Part shown: positions 1 to 4,377 of the stretch, piece by piece
Numbering within the stretch: the stretch's first letter is position 1
How the letters are laid out: every line of letters begins with the position of its first letter
NCBI GenBank assembly: GCA_021158425.1
Contig: JAGGUR010000131.1
Coordinates: forward strand, 1-6,665
Length of the DNA: 6,665 nt
Direction of reading: 5' to 3'
DNA from: Candidatus Cloacimonadota bacterium
GTDB taxonomy: Bacteria; Cloacimonadota; Cloacimonadia; JGIOTU-2
Notes under the pieces: generated by a model
What the model was told of the DNA's origin: nothing
The model's input: the letters and a program-made list of their open reading frames with translations, nothing else
The model's database searches: none
Translations under genes and position numbers: made by a program

Positions 1-585
1 AATTGCATCTTGATAAGTTACATCATTTATAACTGGAACTTCTCTGACAACATAGATTGTCGGTTTCTTTATCTCTTCAATCAGAATTCTATCAAATACA
101 CTTTCGCCAGCATTGTCGCCAATGTATAAAATCCTTTCTGCTTTTTGTATATTATGTTTAAATTGTTCATAATCATTAATAGCGAACTGTTGTTTGAGTG
201 TCTTATTCAATTCATTTTCAATATTGCAATTAGGATTAATGGCAATATCTATTACATTCCCAGCAATTGCAGCTTTTATTGCGGTCATCAAAGGGTCAAC
301 AGATTTATAAATCTTTTCTTTGATATTAGGATATAATCTGAGAGCCTCTTCGATATTTTTATGTTTCAATTTAGCATAAGGGTCAGATTTTCCCGTAAGC
401 ATACGAATCTTTCCGTAAATTATTTTCCCAAATTCTGGAGGCGTGCTTTCTAAGGGCATCTGGTTTATTAATAAGCCTAACTCATCTAAAAGTTTTTTAG
501 TCTTTACCTCATTAATATTTAAAATTCTTGCAGCTCTTATTGCTTGTTTAAAAAAGCAAGGTATACATTCAAGATAGGTTTTCAT
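1..585 (-). CDS. DUF89 / ARMT1-like metal-dependent phosphatase (partial, C-terminus beyond left edge)
   Basis: The frame opens at an ATG (583-585) and runs off the left edge after 195 codons with no stop. The N-terminus reads MKTYLECIPCFFKQAIRAAR, the hallmark opening of prokaryotic DUF89 proteins (PF01937), with the CxxC pair Cys7/Cys10. Further motifs fit the family: AIAGNVIDIA (Gly109-Asp113 within it), the metal-site GDNAGE at residues 156-161 (Asp157, Asn158), and VINDVTYQD with Asn187/Asp188. In this family these Asp/Asn residues bind a divalent metal, and characterised members are damage-control phosphatases that hydrolyse phosphorylated or damaged metabolites; the substrate here cannot be inferred. 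The protein is predicted cytosolic, with no signal peptide or membrane segment. The stop codon of the upstream phosphatase gene lies 44 nt away in the same direction, so co-transcription is plausible. No clear Shine-Dalgarno precedes the ATG. Identity as DUF89 is secure; the physiological role is not. Confidence 0.9.
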   Translation of the reverse strand, partial: MKTYLECIPCFFKQAIRAARILNINEVKTKKLLDELGLLINQMPLESTPPEFGKIIYGKIRMLTGKSDPYAKLKHKNIEEALRLYPNIKEKIYKSVDPLMTAIKAAIAGNVIDIAINPNCNIENELNKTLKQQFAINDYEQFKHNIQKAERILYIGDNAGESVFDRILIEEIKKPTIYVVREVPVINDVTYQDAI

Positions 586-629
586 GATTTAAATGTGTTG
601 AATCAGGGAAAACTATTTGAAAATTGGGA

Positions 630-1421
630 CTAAGTTCTAAAAAAGTCTCTTATCTTTTCTATAAAAGTTTTTTTTGGTTTCTCTTCAAAATATCCTTCAA
701 TCATACTTTCTACAGGTTCATTATGAATGACTCTTTCTGGATTCCCTTCTAAAAGCAGTTTGGCTAAGTCTTCTGTATAATGCTCGGATAAATATTGATA
801 AATCTGTTTCATCAAAACAGGTCGTGTATTTAGATGATGGACATCAGATGCGATAAAATGGACACATCCAGTTTGTAGAATTCTATAGGCAAGTTTTTGA
901 ACATTTTCACCATAATTACCAAAAAAGCTTCCACTATTTAACTGTATAAGAATTCCGCGGTTAGCAATATTAATCAGACGATTAAAATCGTTTAAAAATG
1001 GTGTAAAACGTTCAGCATGAGCGAGAATCGGAATATATCCAGCCACTTGAAATTGGTAAAGTGTCTTTTCAAAGTTGTCAGGAAATCTTTGTAAATCAGA
1101 TTCTATCAAAATATAATTACTCCCAGCTAAGTTCAACTCTTCTTGTTTTGTTTTCTCAATAATGTTGGGTTCGTAATAAAGCTCTGCACCTTTGTAGACT
1201 TTGATTGGTAACTTGTTTGCAATTATTTCTGTTTTCAGTTGTTCTATTTTTTCATCTATGATTTTTTTAGTATTATTATAAACACCAGTGATTATGTGAG
1301 GAGTGGCAATTACTTCAGTAACACCCTGATTTACCAACGCCCGAAGTATATCTAAACTTTCATTTATATCTTTAGAGCCGTCGTCTATACCTGGTAAGAT
1401 ATGAGTATGTATGTCTATCAA
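630..1421 (-). CDS. PHP-family protein-tyrosine phosphatase, CpsB/CapC/YwqE type
   Basis: This 263-residue protein is a full-length PHP-fold metallophosphatase. It opens with MIDIHTHILPGIDDGS (His5, His7, Asp14) and continues with ATPHIITGVY (His42), Glu80 in KGAELYY, ILAHAERF (His135, Glu137, Arg138) and IASDVHHLNTRP (Asp193, His195). This set of metal ligands and the length near 250-260 match the Mn-dependent tyrosine phosphatases CpsB, CapC and YwqE (EC 3.1.3.48). Known members dephosphorylate the tyrosine autokinases that control capsule or exopolysaccharide export. No kinase or polysaccharide gene is visible here, so the target is inferred only. The start is TTG (1419-1421): GAAGG (1430-1434) sits 8 nt upstream, and an in-frame stop lies a few codons further up with no ATG between. 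A Lys/Phe-rich tail (EKPKKTFIEKIRDFFRT) follows the catalytic fold. The protein is cytosolic. A short non-capsule role, for example as a histidinol phosphatase-like PHP enzyme, is less likely. Confidence 0.92.
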   Translation of the reverse strand: MIDIHTHILPGIDDGSKDINESLDILRALVNQGVTEVIATPHIITGVYNNTKKIIDEKIEQLKTEIIANKLPIKVYKGAELYYEPNIIEKTKQEELNLAGSNYILIESDLQRFPDNFEKTLYQFQVAGYIPILAHAERFTPFLNDFNRLINIANRGILIQLNSGSFFGNYGENVQKLAYRILQTGCVHFIASDVHHLNTRPVLMKQIYQYLSEHYTEDLAKLLLEGNPERVIHNEPVESMIEGYFEEKPKKTFIEKIRDFFRT

Positions 1422-1429
1422 TTTTATTA

Positions 1430-1434
1430 CCTTC
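1430..1434 (-). promoter_or_regulatory. Ribosome binding site for the TTG-started tyrosine phosphatase
   Basis: The minus strand reads GAAGG followed by an 8-nt spacer and TTG. This good Shine-Dalgarno is what supports a TTG start for the phosphatase; no ATG or GTG lies between the previous in-frame stop and this codon. Confidence 0.7.
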
Positions 1435-1492
1435 TTTCTAAGTTTGGTTTATAAGAATTCACTTAGTACCTGAACGATACTTCTATTTTTAT

Positions 1493-1564
1493 CTTTACCC
1501 TGTTAGATAAGATTGTTCTCATTGCTGAATTTTATCATATTCTTTTATATCTAACGGGGTAAAG
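1493..1564. repeat. 17-bp near-perfect inverted repeat with 38-nt loop, intergenic
   Basis: The left arm CTTTACCCTGTTAGATA (1493-1509) is the reverse complement of the right arm TATCTAACGGGGTAAAG (1548-1564) apart from one position. That position becomes a G-U wobble in RNA of one strand, so 17 consecutive pairs can form. The 38-nt loop (1510-1547) is AT-rich. The element sits in the 157-nt spacer between the GGGP synthase gene and the tyrosine phosphatase gene. It could be a palindromic dispersed repeat or miniature mobile element, an mRNA hairpin limiting read-through, or a binding site. The long loop and the lack of a T-run on the transcribed (minus) strand argue against a classical intrinsic terminator. 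Confidence 0.75.
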
Positions 1565-1578
1565 TTTTTGTTCAATCA

Positions 1579-2328
1579 CTACTTATGAATTGCATCTGCA
1601 AATTTTCCTATTATTGTATAATTAGGATTATTTTCTATTGCAGAACCGATAACAATAAAATCTGCACCAGCCTCCACCTTTTCTTTTGCTTCATCAGGTG
1701 TTTTTATTCCTCCACCAACAATCAGAGGTATGTTGATATTACTTTTTACATTTCTAACCATTTCCGCAGGAATAGACATTTTAGCCCCACTGCCAGCATC
1801 CATAAATACTAATTTCATGCCCAAATATTGAGCTGCTAATGCATGTGCACTGCCAATATCATATTTATTTCTTGGGATAGGAACACTATTGCTCATATAT
1901 TGTACAGAAGTTAAAGAGCCGGATTCAATGAGCATATAACCAGTAGGAATTGTTTCAATTCCTAATTTTTTTATCAATGGGGTGGCTTTTACCTGGTCGC
2001 CTATTAATAATTGTGGATTTCTGCTGCTCACCATACTCATAAATAGAATTGCATCAGCATAGGACGAGCACACATTGAAAATTCCTGGAAATATTATAAT
2101 TGGCACTTTCACAAATTGCTTGATAGCCTTTATTGTAGAATCAAAGTTATCTTCTAACATAATACTTCCACCAACAAGAATAGCGTCCACATCTGAGCTT
2201 GCGCATTTTCTTGCCAATTTAACAGCCTTTTCTGATTCCTGCTTATCAGGGTCTATTAAGCACAAAAAGCCAGCTCCTTTGGTATTGATGGTTTTTAGCA
2301 AAAAATCATAAACTGTCCCTTTATTCAT
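1579..2328 (-). CDS. Geranylgeranylglyceryl / heptaprenylglyceryl phosphate synthase (GGGPS, PcrB-like TIM barrel)
   Basis: This 249-residue protein matches the GGGP synthase family along its whole length. The family joins a polyprenyl diphosphate to sn-glycerol-1-phosphate through an ether bond (EC 2.5.1.41 for the GGPP-using enzyme). Visible motifs, in order, are CLIDPDK (residues 23-29, with the Asp that positions Mg/diphosphate), LVGGS (51-55), FMSMVSSRNPQLLIG (96-110), TGYMLIESGS (129-138), LVFMDAGSGA (173-182), the phosphate-binding IVGGGIKTPDEA (203-214), and VIGSAIE (226-232). The SRNPQLLIG and YMLIESGS segments are typical of group II enzymes, found in many archaea and in Bacteroidota-like bacteria, rather than Bacillus PcrB. 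It is a soluble TIM barrel acting at the membrane surface. ATG 2326-2328 has a strong AAGGAG 7 nt upstream. It lies 71 nt downstream of the UbiA-type gene, whose product would use its product. Prenyl chain length cannot be read from sequence with certainty. Confidence 0.92.
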   Translation of the reverse strand: MNKGTVYDFLLKTINTKGAGFLCLIDPDKQESEKAVKLARKCASSDVDAILVGGSIMLEDNFDSTIKAIKQFVKVPIIIFPGIFNVCSSYADAILFMSMVSSRNPQLLIGDQVKATPLIKKLGIETIPTGYMLIESGSLTSVQYMSNSVPIPRNKYDIGSAHALAAQYLGMKLVFMDAGSGAKMSIPAEMVRNVKSNINIPLIVGGGIKTPDEAKEKVEAGADFIVIGSAIENNPNYTIIGKFADAIHK

Positions 2329-2335
2329 TTGAAAA

Positions 2336-2341
2336 CTCCTT
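2336..2341 (-). promoter_or_regulatory. Strong Shine-Dalgarno of the GGGP synthase gene
   Basis: The minus strand reads AAGGAG, then a 7-nt spacer and ATG. It is the most canonical ribosome binding site in the window, and it suggests GGGP synthase is translated well independently of the upstream gene. Confidence 0.8.
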
Positions 2342-2362
2342 ATTTTTACTTTTAAATCTTTT

Positions 2363-2401
2363 CCACTGCGTCTGCCACTGCTACTGCTGACTGCTACTGC
2401 T
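2363..2401. repeat. Short tandem repeat, 13-bp period, CAGTAG/CAGTGG type
   Basis: On the plus strand the 12-mer ACTGCTACTGCT occurs perfectly at 2377-2388 and again at 2390-2401, a 13-bp period. It is preceded by degenerate copies (CCACTGCGTCTGCCACTG, 2363-2380). On the transcribed strand it reads as AGCAGTAGCAGT units followed by GGCAG and CGCAGTGG. Its richer G+C stands out from the AT-rich spacer. The block reaches into the UbiA-type stop codon (2400-2402) and fills much of the gap to the GGGP synthase gene. It could be a slippage-prone microrepeat or one copy of a dispersed intergenic repeat. Confidence 0.7.
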
Positions 2402-3239
2402 ATCTAATCCATTGTCCGACCCAGAGTAAAATCAGACATAATAGCATATCTATTTTCATAAGCTTTTCGGAAGTTCCTGCAACTTTTTTACTCATTTTCA
2501 AAAATAGAATTAGTAAATTTACCAGAAGATAAGCATCGCACAAAACAATTATCAGAATAAAAATAGGGAATTCATAAAACTTATGAAATCCCAATACTGT
2601 CAAGATAGTAAGAAATACCCATGATAAGAATGTTAATACAAAAGTAATTTTCTCTCCAAACACAATAGGAACAGTTAGAGCACCAATCATCTTATCTCCT
2701 TCAATATCTTCTAAATCCTTTACCAGCTCCCTTATTATGGTATATAAAAATGCACAGCCAAACACAAATAACGAATTCCCAATATTATTGTTTGCAAGAC
2801 CGCCATAGATGAAGGTTGAACCAGTAACAAATGCAACCAGAATATTTCCGAGGAATTCCAGCTTCTTTCCTCTATAAGCATAAAGATAAAGTAAAAATGA
2901 GTTACCAATTGCAAGCAAAATTATCCAGGGATTTTTAATGCAGATACTGATAACAATTCCACCCGTAAATAACAAAAAAGCATATCGTTTGGCATTTAAA
3001 GGTGAAATTATGCCACTGGGAATTGGCCTTTCTGGTCTGTTGATTTTGTCAATATCGCTATCAAAAAAATCATTTATCACATATCCACCACTAGCAATGA
3101 GTGCAGCTGACAATGAAGCTAAGTATGGAATAAATTGATGTATGCCTTTGGCAAACCAGAAAGCACCAAAAAGAACGGATATGATAACAAAAAAAAAATT
3201 AAAAGGACGAATAATTTTAATATATGAAACGAATTTCAT
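2400..3239 (-). CDS. UbiA-superfamily prenyltransferase, probable digeranylgeranylglyceryl phosphate synthase (DGGGPS)
   Basis: This is an integral membrane aromatic/glyceryl prenyltransferase of 279 residues from the chosen start. The first Asp-rich motif is VINDFFDSDIDKINRPERPI (NDxxDxxxD) and the second is VKDLEDIEGDK (DxxxD type); both bind Mg-diphosphate of the prenyl donor. Around them are about eight or nine hydrophobic segments. Archaeal-type members transfer a second geranylgeranyl group to GGGP (EC 2.5.1.42). I infer that function mainly from the flanking genes, a GGPP-type synthase upstream and GGGP synthase downstream; UbiA paralogues for quinone, heme or chlorophyll side chains share the same motifs. 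The start is ATG 3237-3239, giving MKFVSYIKIIRPFNFF, which matches how family members usually begin, with a weak AGG 4 nt upstream. An ATG at 3275 would add 12 residues (MKSGWKAGKTGL) that look like translated GC-rich spacer and lacks a Shine-Dalgarno. The stop overlaps a tandem repeat. Confidence 0.88.
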   Translation of the reverse strand: MKFVSYIKIIRPFNFFFVIISVLFGAFWFAKGIHQFIPYLASLSAALIASGGYVINDFFDSDIDKINRPERPIPSGIISPLNAKRYAFLLFTGGIVISICIKNPWIILLAIGNSFLLYLYAYRGKKLEFLGNILVAFVTGSTFIYGGLANNNIGNSLFVFGCAFLYTIIRELVKDLEDIEGDKMIGALTVPIVFGEKITFVLTFLSWVFLTILTVLGFHKFYEFPIFILIIVLCDAYLLVNLLILFLKMSKKVAGTSEKLMKIDMLLCLILLWVGQWIR

Positions 3240-3340
3240 TAGACCTGTTTTCCCCGCCTTCCATCCAGATTTCATCGGGACGAAGGGTGAAAATTAGTCC
3301 AGACTGGTCGGGAGTAATTTGTAATTGCAAGGAAGTTGCA
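3240..3340. repeat. GC-rich, protein-like intergenic segment (candidate dispersed repeat)
   Basis: This spacer between the polyprenyl synthase stop and the UbiA-type start is about 51% G+C over 3241-3310, far above its surroundings. It contains a small imperfect hairpin (TTTCATC at 3270-3276 with GGTGAAA at 3286-3292) and a 5-bp hairpin, TGCAA/TTGCA, at about 3325-3340. On the minus strand a third frame, different from both flanking genes, is open from 3357 to 3217. It reads through ITPDQSGLIFTL and RPDEIWMEGGENRS with no convincing start. The plus strand is open here too. I see no gene; it looks like an inserted repeat or a remnant of coding sequence. Confidence 0.5.
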
Positions 3341-4228
3341 TCATGGCACTCTATCTCTTATTGTTTCCAGAAATTCCGTAAGCACTTGATTGTTTGGCAT
3401 ATATTTGATAATATTATGAGCGTCGTGGATAAGTTTCAGAGCTTGCTTCTTGGATTCTTCAATACCAAGTAAGACCGGGTATGTAACCCTTTCATTTCGT
3501 TGGTCTTCACCGGATTCTTTTCCCAGCAATTCATCTGCACCAACCTCATCCAGAATATCATCAATTACCTGATAAGCAAGTCCAATATTTAATGCAAAAT
3601 CACTAAGAGCATTAGTAACTTGTTTGGTAGCATTAGCCATCACGCAAGCCATCTGCTCGGCAGCCCGGAGCAATGCACCTGTTTTTTTTAAATGAATATC
3701 TCTAAGCACATGAAGTTTAACTCTTTTCTGCGCAGATGTCAAATCTACTACCTGACCACCTATCATACCACGAGTAGAAGCAGCATCAAGTAGTATTTCT
3801 AAGCATTGTAAAGCTTTCTTGTGATTGTTGAGTTTTAGTATGGTCTCAAATGCTTTTGTAATTAGAGCATCTCCAGTTAGTATTGCTATAGCATTCCCAA
3901 ATTTTTTGTGGCAACTGGGTTTTCCACGCCGTTCATCAGCATTATCAATAAATGGAAGGTCGTCATGGATTAATGATGCGGTATGAAGCATTTCAATGGC
4001 AGCTGCGAGAGGAAGCAATTTTTGGAGAGCTCTACTAGTATGGCGGTTAACTAACATCTCATAAGTCGCTATTAAGAGAATAGACCGAAGCCGTTTACCG
4101 CCTGCAAAAATAGAATACCTCATCGCCTTATGAATTTTCTGTGGATATATATCTGCAGATGGAAGATACTTATCAAGAGCCTTATTTATAATTTTTCTTC
4201 TGCCTTCAAAATATTTTTCTAATAACAA
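3341..4228 (-). CDS. Short-chain trans-polyprenyl diphosphate synthase, probable GGPP synthase (IspA/CrtE family)
   Basis: This is an all-helical class I isoprenyl diphosphate synthase of 295 residues from the chosen start, close to E. coli IspA (299). Visible motifs are GGKRLRS (residues 43-49; most relatives have Pro where Ser stands), the first Asp-rich motif HDDLPFIDNADERRGKPSCH with Asp89/Asp90 (DDxxxxD), GMIGGQVVDL (154-163), KTGALLRAA (182-190), and the second Asp-rich motif QVIDDILDE (Asp223, Asp224, Asp227) followed by GKESGEDQRNERVTYP. It condenses IPP with allylic diphosphates. The residue five before the first DD is Ala, as in CrtE-type GGPP synthases, where bacterial FPP synthases carry Tyr or Phe; this suggests a C20 product. 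The start is TTG 4226-4228, four nt after a perfect AGGAGG. A TTG at 4264 would add 12 residues and has no ribosome binding site. It is cytosolic and probably feeds the two downstream ether-lipid enzymes. Confidence 0.9.
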   Translation of the reverse strand: MLLEKYFEGRRKIINKALDKYLPSADIYPQKIHKAMRYSIFAGGKRLRSILLIATYEMLVNRHTSRALQKLLPLAAAIEMLHTASLIHDDLPFIDNADERRGKPSCHKKFGNAIAILTGDALITKAFETILKLNNHKKALQCLEILLDAASTRGMIGGQVVDLTSAQKRVKLHVLRDIHLKKTGALLRAAEQMACVMANATKQVTNALSDFALNIGLAYQVIDDILDEVGADELLGKESGEDQRNERVTYPVLLGIEESKKQALKLIHDAHNIIKYMPNNQVLTEFLETIRDRVP

Positions 4229-4232
4229 TCTT

Positions 4233-4238
4233 CCTCCT
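4233..4238 (-). promoter_or_regulatory. Shine-Dalgarno that fixes the polyprenyl synthase start
   Basis: The minus strand reads AGGAGG, then AAGA and TTG at 4226-4228. It lies inside the longer open frame that begins at 4264, so it argues the true start is the inner TTG. The resulting N-terminus (LLEKYFEGRRKIINKALDKY) also matches usual family starts. Confidence 0.65.
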
Positions 4239-4262
4239 ATATTTTGCCCGAGTTCTTTGAGC

Positions 4263-4340
4263 AATTAAAATTTTCTTTTGGTAAAAAGAAAAATGTTGTG
4301 CTTTGTTGTCAATATTTTGAATTTAAAATCTCTTTTGGTA
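4263..4340. repeat. Direct-repeat pair and A/T palindrome upstream of the polyprenyl synthase gene
   Basis: Two 21-nt copies, 4263-4283 and 4320-4340, match at 18 of 21 positions and share an exact TCTTTTGGTA at their right ends; their starts are 57 nt apart. The first copy overlaps a perfect 9-bp inverted repeat, TTTTCTTTT (4271-4279) and AAAAGAAAA (4284-4292), with loop GGTA. They sit in the spacer after priA, where control of the downstream operon would act, so paired operator sites are possible. The low sequence complexity makes chance a serious alternative. Confidence 0.4.
4284..4312 (-). promoter_or_regulatory. Possible promoter for the ether-lipid gene cluster
   Basis: On the minus strand a consensus -35 box TTGACA lies at 4307-4312. 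A 17-nt spacer leads to TCTTTT (4284-4289), a poor -10 box, and the start site would fall before the TTG at 4228. The box lies between the two direct repeats in the only spacer separating priA from the lipid genes. The weak -10 keeps confidence low; the consensus used by this organism is unknown. Confidence 0.25.
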
Positions 4341-4377
4341 TAGAAGTATAATATTTCAAAATTATTTTATTTATGTT

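Noticed and set aside
1493..1564. Reading the inverted repeat as an intrinsic terminator
   Set aside because: The 38-nt loop is too long and no T-run follows the stem on the transcribed minus strand; a short T-run exists only on the plus strand, where no gene ends.
2400..3275. Longer UbiA-type protein starting at ATG 3275
   Set aside because: The extra 12 residues come from the GC-rich spacer, no Shine-Dalgarno precedes this ATG, and family members begin at the position equivalent to the inner ATG 3239.
3224..3472. Plus-strand open frame of 82 codons across the polyprenyl synthase end and the GC-rich spacer
   Set aside because: It overlaps the well-supported minus-strand synthase and has no recognisable domain; its openness reflects the GC-rich spacer and the antisense of a real gene.
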